A DNA stretch of 64,000 nucleotides, taken from positions 130,721,262 through 130,785,261 of the forward strand of contig CM039462.1 of NCBI GenBank assembly GCA_022414725.1, in the 5' to 3' direction. Numbering within the stretch: the first letter of the stretch is position 1; each line of letters starts with the position of its first letter. The notes beneath the pieces were generated by a model. That model did not search any database, was not told the DNA's origin, and saw only the letters and a list, made by a program, of their open reading frames with translations. This document shows, piece by piece, positions 24,030 to 36,100 of this stretch. This DNA comes from Microglena sp. YARC (Eukaryota > Chlorophyta > Chlorophyceae > Chlamydomonadales > Chlamydomonadaceae). The translations under genes were made by a program, and so were the position numbers.

Positions 24030-25360
24030 ACCCCTGACCACCCCTCCACACCCCCCCCCCCCCCCGCCCCCCACCACCACACCGATACACCACCACCACA
24101 CACACAACCACGACAATAACAGCACACGCATATCACACACATACACACACACAGACACATAAAACACGCCACACACAGCACATACACACACATACACACA
24201 ACGCACTCATACTAACACACACGTACACACATAAACAAACAGATATACAAACACATACACATACACATACACACACATACATATAACACATCACATACAA
24301 CATACCCCCCCCCACCCCCCCCCCACCCCTTCACACACACACAACACACACACACACACACACAACACACACACACACACTACTCTCAGCAGGTTATGCA
24401 CTTGAACCAGCAGGGGACATATCACCACACACAAACAATCAACACACACACACATGAAGAGAGCAGCACACACATAACACAACACTATACATATACAACA
24501 CCTTCCCCCCACCAAGAAAAGGCTCTCACAACAGCAGGCGTCAAATCACCACACACACATACACATATACAACACACACACACATAACACACACATACAA
24601 ATGCATAACACACACACACATCATACATACATACCACAAACTCAAATGCAGCCATAGACCACACACATACACACATATACAACACAACTTTCCCCCCACC
24701 GAGAGTCTCCAGGTTATGCAGCTGGACCAGGCTGCAGGCGTACATTCACCCGACAACACCCACAACACAATACACACACACACATAACACACACACATAC
24801 ACATATAGCACACACAACACTACACATACAGCACCACACAACACACAACACATACACACATACATACACACACATGACACAACATACACACACATCACAT
24901 ACAACACACATACACACAAGAAAAGCCATTTACACACACACAATCACACACATATGCACACACACACACCTTAACAACCCATACCCACATAACGCTCTCA
25001 CATCAACACCATATGCCGCTGGACACAGGCGTCATATCACACACATAACAATACACATATACACACACACACATACACACACCTACACACACATGCAGAC
25101 ACACACACGTACACATACAGTGAACACCACCACATACACCACACACAACACACATACACACCATTACACACAGTCATTACATACCACAGGATCCAGATAA
25201 CACACACACACACACATACACACACACATAAACACACACAACACCACACCGCACATACACACGCATACACTACACACACACACACACACCACACATCACA
25301 ACATACACAGTACACCACATACATCACACGCACCACACATACACACACAGTGCTTTCGCC
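24030..25360. repeat. (CA)n-rich block with 3-4 embedded exon-edge copies
   Basis: CACACA/CATACA-rich DNA interrupted by copies of an acceptor-plus-exon start, CAGGTTATGCRCTGGACCAG, at about 24390, 24711, a weak one at 25005, and the best at 25376. Frames open on the minus strand (Cys/Val/Met-rich) are products of the dinucleotide repeat. Confidence 0.8.
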
Positions 25361-25378
25361 CATAGGCCACCGCCTCAC

Positions 25379-25495
25379 AGGTTATGCGCTGGACCAGCAG
25401 GCATCATACGAGCTGCGCCTGTATCAGCCTTGAGCAACCGCCCCCCCTCCAGCCTGGCGATGGATGGGCATGGGGGGGAGTTGATGAATTCTGCG
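25379..25495 (+). CDS. possible exon, function unknown
   Basis: The acceptor GCCTCACAG precedes GTTATGCGCTGGACCAGCAG. Two readings are plausible. One frame gives Y-A-L-D-Q-Q-A-S-Y-E-L-R-L-Y-Q-P and then TGA, which would make this a terminal exon. Another stays open to a GTAAGA donor at 25496 and ends with M-D-G-H-G-G-E-L-M-N-S. Degenerate copies of its start lie upstream in the CA block, the same pattern as for confirmed exons of the neighbouring gene. It could be the end of the 23.9-kb gene or a 5' exon of the WD40-peptidase gene. Confidence 0.35.
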
Positions 25496-25499
25496 TAAG

Positions 25500-25880
25500 A
25501 CCAACATGCGCCTCACAGGTGGCGATTCTCACCAACAGGGACAGTTTGAACCTTCCCCCTAAACCCGTATAAGTTGTGCGATTCTCATCAACAGGGACAG
25601 TTAAACCCTAAACCCGTATAAGTGTGCGATTCTCATCAACAGGGACACAGTTTAACCCGAAACCCTGAAACGCTCATAAACCCCGAGTTAATGTGCGAGA
25701 TTATCATGAACTGGGTCGTCGACCTCATTTTTTGCAAAAATAAACTGAATTCGAAAACAACTTTTTTCGAGTTCCAACTCTTTTCTGTATTTTTTCGAGT
25801 TCAACTTTTTTCGAGTTCAACTTTTTGCCTTTTTTCTAGTTCAACTTTCCTTCGTGTGATTCTCCTCAACAGGGACATCG
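25500..25880 (+). repeat. four copies of GTGCGATTCTCATCAACAGGGACA
   Basis: The phrase GCGATTCTCATCAACAGGGA recurs at about 25523, 25577, 25626 and 25852, separated by AACCCTAAACCCGTATAAG or by TTTTTTCGAGTTCAAC repeats. Likely another amplified exon edge, but no frame can be assigned. Confidence 0.5.
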
Positions 25881-25954
25881 ACTTCATCTTTGCCGTGATG
25901 GTGCGATGAGAAATCGTACATCTTATTGACATCCCTCTAAGCAACAATTTTGGG

Positions 25955-26900
25955 GTTCATTGCACCATGTAGCCCATGTAGCCCATGTAGCCCATGTAGC
26001 CCATCCTGCCTCCAGGCATAGACTCACTTGGTGAGTAGTGTGGGGTGGGTGGAGTGATGTGGTGTGGGGGGCATGGGGGTTGGGGTGACTTCAGTGACAA
26101 TGATTGACCATCACCCTCTAGATCAAAGACTTTGGGTTCATTGTAACCAGTGTAGCCCATGTAGCCCATGTAGGCCCATCCTGCCTCCAGGCATAGACTC
26201 ACTTGGTGAGTAGTGTGGGGTGGGTGGAGTGATGTGGTGTGGGGGGCATGGGGGTTGGGGTGACTGAAGTGACCTGATTGACATCCCTCTAATCAAGAGT
26301 TTGGGTTCATTTGCAGCCATGTAGCCCATGTAGACCATTGTAGCCCATCCTGCCTCCAGGCATAGACTCACTTGGTGAGTAGTGTGGGGTGGGTGGAGTC
26401 GATGTGGTGTGGGGGGCAGGGGGTTACGGGGGTGCTTACTGAAGTGGACCTGATTAACATCCCTCTAATCAACTGTTTTGAATTCATGTGTACCCTGTAG
26501 CCCATCCTGCCTCCAGGCATAGACTCACTTGGTGAGTAGTGTGGGGTGGGTGGAGTGATGTGGTGTGGGGGGCATGGGGGTTTGGGTGACTGAAGTGACC
26601 TGATTAACATCCCTCTAATCAAGAGCTTGGATTCATTGTAATATGTAGCCCATCCTGCCTCCATGGCATTGACTCACCTGGTGGGTGGAGTGTGGTGTGG
26701 TGTGGGGGCATCGGGGGTGGGGTGATGTAGTGTGGGGGGCATGGGGTGGGGTGGGTGGAATGATGTGGTTTGGTGATGTGGTGTGGGGGGCATTGGGGGT
26801 GGGGTGACTGCAGTGACCTTTCATCCACACCCCTAATCAACTGTTTGGATTCAGTGTAATATGTAGCCCATCCTGCCTCCATGCATTGACTCACCCCCTT
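25955..26900. repeat. five-copy ~190-bp tandem array
   Basis: Each unit holds CATCCCTCTAATCAA, a GGTTCATTGTA segment, one to four copies of TGTAGCCCA, CATCCTGCCTCCAGGCATAG followed by ACTCACTTGGTGAGTAG, and a GTGGGGTG-rich tail. On the plus strand the unit contains an acceptor-like CTGCCTCCAG and a donor-like TTGGTGAGT only 15 bases apart; on the minus strand it reads as a repetitive Met-Gly-Tyr frame. Strand and function are undecided. Confidence 0.75.
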
Positions 26901-26934
26901 TTGTTTATTAAAAAGTGCGTTGAGAATCTCAATT

Positions 26935-27070
26935 TTATATCAGCACTGAAGCACAAACTCAGGGCCCCCGTTGGTAAACGATTGTTTGGGGTTCAGTTCA
27001 TCAGTGCTTTTTCTGCTTAGCCCCTCCCGGTATCTTGGTTGGGCAGGTACCTATGGACTATTTGGTCTGC
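26935..27070 (-). mobile_element. dispersed repeat D (CCGACGGGGGCCCTGAG), inverted copy
   Basis: CACAAACTCAGGGCCCCCGT through GGACTATTTGGTCTGC and CCTGGACTATAAC is the reverse complement of segments at 30948-31100 and 38549-38700, both inside introns of the peptidase gene. About 130-150 bp, no coding capacity. Confidence 0.7.
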
Positions 27071-27108
27071 ACCTGGACTATAACAACATACACACATGCG
27101 CTTCGCAG

Positions 27109-27191
27109 GTCACACCGCCCCGGTGCTCTGCATGGCCGTCGATATCAAAGGCCAGCTACTTTACAGCTCCTCATCCGACTGCTCCATCAAG
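27109..27191 (+). CDS. DUG2: exon 1 (visible): WD40 blade 1
   Basis: Between acceptor CTTCGCAG and donor GTGAGG. Reads (G)-H-T-A-P-V-L at the start and S-D-C-S-I-K at the end, the front of a WD40 blade completed by A-W-S in exon 2. Starts in phase needing one base from an upstream exon. End fragments of this exon with donors recur at about 27457-27480 and 29010-29041. Confidence 0.8.
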
Positions 27192-30100
27192 GTGAGGGGA
27201 CTGTTTACTCGTTTCAGTGATATATATTGGTGTAGTGGTACACCAAATTGCTGAAACGAAGAAGGGCCGGGGGTTCGATTCCCCCTACGGTCGCCCTTAG
27301 TGTTGCAGGTCGTTGTCAACCGCGATGGTAGCATGTCCAGTTCAGGTGGTAACACCGTTTCCCTTGCCCGCTTCCGACGGGTTCCCTTGCCCCGGGTTAC
27401 CTTGCCCCACCAGGCGTTATCATTACTTTTTTAATTGGACCGTTGGAGCAAACGGCCCCTCATCCAACTGCTCCATCAAGGTAAGGGGACAAGTCCTAGG
27501 CGTCGCTTGCGACGGAACTTTTGTTAAACATCCGGAGTTACAGAAAGCTGGACAAAACACGTCCTAGGCAGCGTCGCAAGCGACGGAACTTTTGCTAAAC
27601 AACCGAATATGAAACTACATAAATCTGGACAAAAATGGGTGGGTGGGATACACATTACCACGCACCCACATTGTATCCCACCCACCCACGTCTCTAGGGA
27701 AGCAACGCAAGCGACGAGGAAAATCCGCAGAGAGTGTTGGCTATCTATTGTGAACGACAGGTGGCAGCCGAACGGCTCGGACAGAAGCCAGTTAGTTATG
27801 AAACAGTTGGCTGACGTGTCAGGTTTCGTCTTGGGGGGGCGGTCGCACAGACGGACAACGGGGTGAATCTGGGGGCTCCCACCCCTCAGGAGGGGGGGCT
27901 CCGCCCAAAACATATTTATACATGAAGTAGAATACAGTACATGTCCACCACCCACTACATTTCACCTAAGATGACCTCATGGCTCTCTCAAGCTTTTTGG
28001 CGGAGCCCCCCCTTCTGGGGTGCGGGAGCCCCCAGGGTTACCCATTTGTCCGTCTGACCGACAAAACAAATTGAAGCCTGACACGTCAGCCAACTGTCTC
28101 ATGAGCTGACCGAAGCCACTAATAGCTTCAGTCAGCTCCAGTCCGTTGCCACCTGTCGTTCCGTTGTCAACACTCTCCGCCAATTTTCTGCGTCGCTTGC
28201 GACGCTGCATATAACTTTTTCGCGTTACTGTTTAAGTACTGCCTCAAGTTTTTTCTTTTCTTTCTCTTCTCGATACATTTCCACCCAATTCCAAGGGGAC
28301 TACACGTAAGCATCGCAATAGTAAACAAGTCCTATGCAGCGTCGCTTGCAGAAAATTGGCTGAGTGTGTTGGCAACGGAACAACAGGTGGCTGCGATAGA
28401 GCTGACTAAAGCCAGTTAGTGAGACAGTTGACACCTGACACACCTAACCCACCTAAACCTAACCCACTTTAACCTACCCCACCTAAGCCACATCTAAGCT
28501 TCGCAATAGTAAACAAGATACATGCAAGCAACGCTAACAAATAGCGGAGAGTGTTCGTAACGGAGCGACAGGAAGCCAGTTAATTGTGAGACCGTTGGCT
28601 GACGTGTCAGGCTTGGTCTCCGTAAGACAAACGGACAAATGGGTAACCTGGGGCTCTCGCCCCATGAAGAGGGCGCTCCGCCAAAAAACAAAAGAGGGCG
28701 CTCCGCCAAAAAACAATACCCTTGTTTACGCACCTGGACAGAACTTAGCTGGTCAGCAATTCTTTTAATGGACCACGAAAGCCACCTAAACCTAACCCAC
28801 CTAAAACACTTAAACCTAAAACACTTAAAACACCTAAAACTAACAATCTAACCCACCTAAAACTAACACACCTAAAACACCTAAAACTAACACACCTACA
28901 GCACCTAAAACATGCCAAACACCTAACCACAAAAAACACCTTAACTAACACACCTAACCTAAACTACCTAAACCTACTAAACCTACAGCACCTAAAACAC
29001 CTAACCCACCTAATCCCCCCTCATACGACTGCTCTACCAAGGTAGCAGGAAGCTGGTCAGCACTTATTTTCCTGTTTGTGTGTGAGTGTGTGTGAGTGTG
29101 TGTTTGTGGGTGAGTGTGGGTGTTTGTGTGTGTGTGTATTAGTGTGTGAGTGTGGGTGAGTGTGTGTTTATGGGGAGAGGAACCACCTAACCCCACCTAA
29201 ACCTTAAACCACCTAAAACTAAACCATCTAAACCCAAGTGCTGACCAGCTTCGCCCTACCCCCCCCACACACACCCATACAGAACCAAACCAATCCATTC
29301 AAAACCAAAATATTCCAAACCAAATCAAGTCCTCCCTTCCCTCCATCAAAGCCTGGTCCATCCAAAGCAACACCCTGCTGTCCACCGTGGCTACCTTCGC
29401 CAAGCCAAACCAAACCCAACCTATCCAAACCAACTCCCCCCTACTTTCCATCAAGGCCTGTTGTATCCAGAGCAACACCCTGCTGGCCACCGTGGCAACC
29501 CTCACCAAGTCAAACCTAACCAAATATAACCAAATATAACCAAATAAAACCAAATAAAACCAAACCACCTTTCCCCTACCCTCCGTCAAAGCCTGGTCCA
29601 TCCTAAGCAACATCCTGCTGTCCACTGTGGCTACCCTCACAAGCCAAGCCAACCAAACCAAACTTTCCCCTCCCCTCCATCAATACCTAATCCATCCAAA
29701 GCAACACCCTGCTGCCCTCCGTGGCTACCCTCACCAAACCAAACTAAACCAAACCAAACCAAACCAAACCAACTTCCCCCTCCCCTCCATCAAGGCCTGG
29801 TCCGTCCAAAGCAACACCCTGCTGTCCACCGTGGCTACCCTCACCAAGCCAAACCAAACCAAATCAAACTAAACCAAACCAAACCAAACCAAACCAACTT
29901 CCCCCTACTTTCCATCAAGGCTTGATCGATCCAAAGCAACACCCATGTGTCCACCGTGGCTACCCTCACCAACCCAACCCAACCCAACTCAACCCAACTC
30001 AACTTTCCCCTACTTTCCATCAAGGCTTGATCGATCCAAAGCAAACACCTTGTGTCCACCGTGGCTAACCCTCACACCAAACCAAACTGAACCAAACCAA

Positions 30101-33100
30101 CCTAACTCAACCAAACCAACTTTCCCCTACTTTCCATCAAGGCCTGGTCCATCCAAGCAACACTCTGCTGTCCACCGTGGCTACCCTCACCAAACAAACA
30201 AACTGAACCAAACCAAACCAAAGCAACAAACAACTTCCCCCTCCCTCCATCAAGGCTTGGTCCATCCAAAGCAACACCCTACTGTCCACGGTGGCTACCC
30301 TCACCAAACCATTCCAAACCAAACCAAACTGAACCAACTCAACTTGCCCCTCCCCTCCATCAAGGCCTGGTCCATCCAAAGCGACACCCTACTGTCCACC
30401 GTGGCTACCCTCACCAAACCATTCCAAACCAAACCAAACTGAACCAACTCAACTTGCCCCTCCCCTCCATCAAGGCCTGGTCCATCCAAAGCAACACCCT
30501 GGTTTCCACCGTGGCTACCCTCACCAAGCCCGTCACCCGGCTCGCCCTCTTTGACCACTGGCTGTTGGCCAGCACCGGGAGCAAGGTGCGCGTGTGGGAC
30601 ACGGTCACACTCACTTGCGTCCAGATCCTCTTCATCACCGGTGAATGCGGGACCATCAGGGCGATCAACGTCCTACCCGCTTCACCTGCCTCGAGCTCCT
30701 CCTGCCTGCGCATCTTCCTAGGCTGTCAAGACGCCACAGTGAAGGTCTTCAGCGTGGACACTGCTACCTGGGAAGATACGTTACTGGAGGCGCTTGCCCC
30801 CCCCCTGGTCCATGCTGCCTCCTCCCCGTCGGTAATAGATCCAACAGCCACATGTAAGTATGTGTGTGTATGTATGTGTGTGTGTGTGCGTGTGTGTATG
30901 TACATACGTATGCGTGTATGCATGTATGTATGTGTGTGTATGCATGTTACAGTCCAGGGGTAGGCAAAATAGGCTAAAATACTTGCCCGGCCGTGACAGG
31001 AAGGGCTAAAACTTAAAAGCATTGATGAACTGAACTCCAAACAATCGTTTTACCGACGGGGGCCCTGAGTTCATGCTACAATGATAGTTTAATTCCACAA
31101 TTCTACTATGTAATTCTAACCGTCAGCCACCTCATCAATCCCTCCAGCCCACCAGCCACCATCACGGCCAGCATGAATTCTACAATTTTATTTATAATCG
31201 ACAGCCACCTCCTCTACCCCTCCAGCCCACCAGCCCCCATCACCACGCCTTCGCTCCTCAACCCTGGTCTCATGGTACAGTGATAATTTAATTCTACAAT
31301 TCTACAATGTAATTCTAACTAACAGCCACCTCCTCCATCCTTCCATCCCTCCAGCCCACCAGCCCCCATCACCACGCCTTCGCTCCTCAACCCTGGTCTT
31401 ATGCTACAGTGCTAATTGAATTCTACAATTCTACAATGTAGTTCTAACCATCAGCCACCTCCTCTACCCCTCCAGCCCACCAGCCGCCATCACCACCAGC
31501 ATCGCACACTCACCGGCCTTTGCTCCTCAACCCTGGTCTTACCCCAGTGAGTGTGGCGTTCGACAACAGCCCTGCGTGTCAGTCCGAGCTGGGCACCGGT
31601 GAACTGAAGGGCCACGCAGGTAGGGTAGGGGGAAGTTAGCCCGTAGGGCGAAGTTAGAGAGACAGGTCGCACAGGTGTCATACTCGGGACCATGCAATCC
31701 CCGCCGGGCACTGAACAAGTGGGGCCCCAAGTGGTGAGCGCGTTGATGACTCCTGCGTGGCCCGTAGGGGGAAGTTAGCCCGTAGTTAGCCAGCACGTAG
31801 GTGGCCGGTTAACCCTAATCCCTAAATCCCTTAAACCCTTTAACCCTAAACCATTAAATTCTACCCCCCAACCCCTAACCCCCTAAGCCCTAAACCCTAA
31901 ACCCCAAACCCCTAAACCCCCTAAACCCTAAACCCCTAACTGGCTATCTATGGGCTGGCTAACTACAGGCTAACTTCCCCCCATCGGCCACGCAGGAGTC
32001 ATCAACGCGCTCACCACTTGGGGGCCCTACTTGTTCAGTGCCGGGGGGGATGGCATGGTCCGAGTATGGCACCTGTGCGACCTGTCTCTGTGCCGGGTTT
32101 TGCGTGGCCACCGTGGCAGCGTCCTGTGCCTCACTATCTGCGGAAACATGCTGGTTTCGGGCTCTAGGGACAACACCATCCGAGTGTGGGACCTGGAGCT
32201 CGACATGATCTGCCGGCGCACGGTTACCGGGCACAAGGACGACGTCATCTGCCTGGACGTGCTTGTGCTGCAGCACGCAGGTGCGCATTGGTCTGGTGAT
32301 TAGGGAATGGCAATATTATATTACATGATATCATGCCATCATATGATATCATATGATATCATATGATGCCGGCAGTCTGACTAGGCTTAAGTTACCATTT
32401 ATGTACAATATCACATGTTACGATGTGTATGATATCATACTTGCCTTTGGCCAGCATCATATGATATGCCGGTCCCTCCTGCTTATGCCTTGTTAGTGCA
32501 ACATGCCACTGAAGTCAATTCGTTTCTATTTCCTCCCTTTCATGTCCACGCTTTGCACTTGTGAATTGGCCTGACAAGGCAGACCTTCCCCCTCCCCCAG
32601 CAGGTGCAGAAAAGAGCCACCATTCTAGGACAGACGACGAGAAGCGGCTTGGCTTCCCCAAGTCGTCGTCTTCATCCACTCAGGTGGTGCTCAGTGGCTC
32701 CGCAGACGGTACCATCCGCTTGTGGTCTAAGGCCTTTGCCTGCCTGTCCATCATGTCTCTTCCCATTGGAAACTACGGAGGCCCAGGGCTGAAGACACCC
32801 TTCTATGGTAGCACGGCAGCTGTGGCCAGTCCGGTGGCAACTGCTGCTTTATGCCTGGCTCTGACAGGCAACAAGGTGGCAGTGGGTTACTCTGATGGAG
32901 AGATCCGCATGTGGTACGTTTCTGGTGTTGCTGTGCTGCTCTTCATTGATTGCACCATATTGATCACTACGGGTGCCCAGGGCTGAGGACGTCCTCCTCT
33001 AGTAGCACGGTGGCAGCGGCCAGTCCGGTGGCAACTGCTGCTCTATGCTTGGCTCTGACCAGCAACAGGGTGGCAGTGGGGTATTCTGATGGAGAGATCC

Positions 33101-36100
33101 GCATGTGGTAGGGTTTTGATCTTCTTCATGGATAGCATGATATATTCACATTGATAATCATTCCTAGCTCTGACCAACAACAAGGTGGCAGTGGGTTACT
33201 CTGATGGAGAGATCCGCATGTGGTAAGTTTCTGGTGTTGCTGTGCTGCTCTTCATTGATTGCACCATATTGATCACTACGGGGGCCCAGGGCTGAGGACG
33301 CCCTCCCCTTGCAGCCCCGCAGCAGCCGCCAGTCCTGTTGCAACTGCTGCTCTATGCCTGGCTCTGACCAACAACAGGGTGGCAGTGGGATATTCCAAGG
33401 GAAATATATGCACGTGGTAAGTTATCCCAAGGCCGCAACGCCAATCCCCATCATCCCAAGGCCGCAACGCCAATGCCAAAACACTAATGCCAAAGCACTC
33501 ATCCCGAAATGCCAACGCCAAATGCCCAAGCTAGAATGCGTATTGTTGTCTCCTGTCCTGCTGCAAGCACACATAGGCCATGTACCTATATGGTGACTAT
33601 AGCTAGCTCCGGCTTACACTGTGGTGTCCTTATCATCAGTCCTGTGAGTAACTGTATTACACGGATGTAACAATTTCAATTTCAATTACATGTGACTATG
33701 CCAACGCCACATGCCCAAGCTAAAATGTAAACTCCAACATGCGTACTGTTGTTTCCTTTCGTGCTGCAGGCACACAAAGGGCATGTACCTTAGCCAACGT
33801 CATATGCCCAGGCTTAAGTGTTAACGCCAACATGCGTACTGTTGTCTCCTTTCGTGCTGCAGGCACACAGAGGGCATGTACCTAAGCCAACGCCACATGC
33901 CCAGGCTAGAGTGTTAACGCCAACATGCGTACTGTTGTCTCCTTTCGTGCTGCAGGCACACAGAGGGCATGTACCTAAGCCAACGCCACATGCCCAGGCT
34001 AGAGTGTTAACGCCAACATGCGTACTGTTGTCTCCTTTCGTGCTGCAGGCACACAGAGGGCATGTACCTAAGCCAACGCCACATGCCCAGGCTAGAGTGT
34101 TAACGCCAACATGCGTACTGTTGTTTCCTTTCGTGCTGCAGGCACACGGAGGGCATGTACCTAAGCCAACGCCAAATGCCCAGGCTAAAATGCGTATTGT
34201 GTCCCCCTCTCCTACTGCAGGCCCTCATAGGACATGTACATATGCCAACGCCACATGCCCAAGCTACAATGCGTACTGTTGCCCCCTCTCATATTGCAGG
34301 CACACATAGTTTCAATACCAATACCCAGCCAATACCAATACCAATACCAAAAGGCCAACACCAAAATTGCACTGTTTCCCCCTCTCCTGTTGCAGGCACA
34401 CAGAGAATTTACACCTGTGCCAAAGCTCAAATTCCGACACCAAAATGTGTACTGTGTCCCCCTCTCCTGCTGCAGGCACACAGAGGATGTACACATGTGC
34501 CAAAGCTCAAATTCCAACACCGAAAGGCCAACACCAAAATGCGTACTGTGTCCCCCTCTCCTGCTGCAGGCGCACAGAGCACAGAGGATGTACACCTATG
34601 CCAACGCTCAAATACAAATATTAAAAGGCCAACGCCAAAATGCGTACTGTGTCCCCCTCTCCTTCTGCAGGCACACAGAGGACATGTACTTAAGCCACCG
34701 CCAAATGTGCATACCAAATGCCAACACCAAAATGCGTACTGTGTCTCCCTCTCCTGCTGCAGGCACACAGAGGATGTACACCTTGCCTCTCTCAAGCTAG
34801 CTGCCGCAGAAATCGCCGAGATGGACCCCAGCTTGCTCGAGGAGATGGCCTTCATGGACACCATGGATACGGCGGTGGCCAAGTCGATCTCCAATCCTTT
34901 TGCCATGGAGGACCACCATGACGGTGCTGGCTCTCAGGTAGGGGGCCTCGAAGTTTTGAGAACAATTTTGCTCCCAAACCCATGTTTGCGCACATGTCTG
35001 GATTATACACATTTGAAATGTTGATTTGTTTTAATAATTGTAGCTTTTGGTATACCAAAAAAGCTCCGGTTTTGCCAGCACGGTCGGCGGTGGCCAAGTC
35101 TCCAATCCTTTTGCCATGGAGGAGCACCATGACGGTGCTGGATCTCAGGTAGGGAGAAGTTAGCCCCCACTTCAGTTAGCCCCCACTTAGCTGAACTCGA
35201 AACCCACCTACACCCTAAACCTAAAACCACCCAAACCTAAACCTTGGAATCAAAACTTAACCATTACCCCCCCCCCCCCCCCCCCCCTAAACTCAAGTGC
35301 GGGCTAACCTCCACCTGCCACCTGGCTCTCAGGAGCATGACTCATGGCGGGAGCTGGCCAGGGCCTGGGTCACCACCACAACCTAAACCTTGAAACCATA
35401 CCCCCCAACCCCCCTAAACTCAAGTGCTGGCTAACTTCCACCTGCCACCTGGCTCTCAGGAGCATGACACGTGGCTGGAGCTGGCCCGAGGCCCGGGTCG
35501 CCCGCACTTGGCAAGGGCGCTGAATAGCGTGGTCCGCGCACAGAGCCTGGCCCCTCGGGAATTGGCGATGTACTCCAAGCTTCTTCACTGCCCAAAGATC
35601 AGCATCCGCACCCCTCTGGACACCAACCAGCAGCTCGAACAGAGCCTCCGTGAGTTTGTGCGCATCAAGACGGTTAGCAGCAACCCCTTGCTAAGAGATG
35701 AATGCCTGAAGGGCGCTCGCTTCATCTCGAAACTGCTCGAGGGTCTGGGCGCCGAGGTGAAGGTGGTACAGCCGCATGATAACAAGAACCCGATTGTCTT
35801 CGGTCGCTTGGGACGTAACCCTAACCGACCCACGATTACCTTCTACGCTCACTACGACGTGCAGCCGGCAGCCGAGTCGGAATGGAACACTGATCCGTTC
35901 GAGCTGAACGCGGTGAATGAGTACTTGTACGGACGGGGCACGTCAGACAACAAGGGCCCGACCCTCGCGTTCATCTACGCGGTGCAGGAGCTCGTACAGG
36001 GTCTGGATAAGGAGGAGGAGACAGACTCGTGCAGTGAGGATGACAGAGAAGGTGAGCTTTACTCGTGTCTGTGTATATGGGAGAGTATGGGGCATGCCTG

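Noticed and set aside
33862..34230. CRISPR-like array at 93-bp spacing
   Set aside because: Repeats are contiguous and include a splice acceptor; no spacers, no cas genes.
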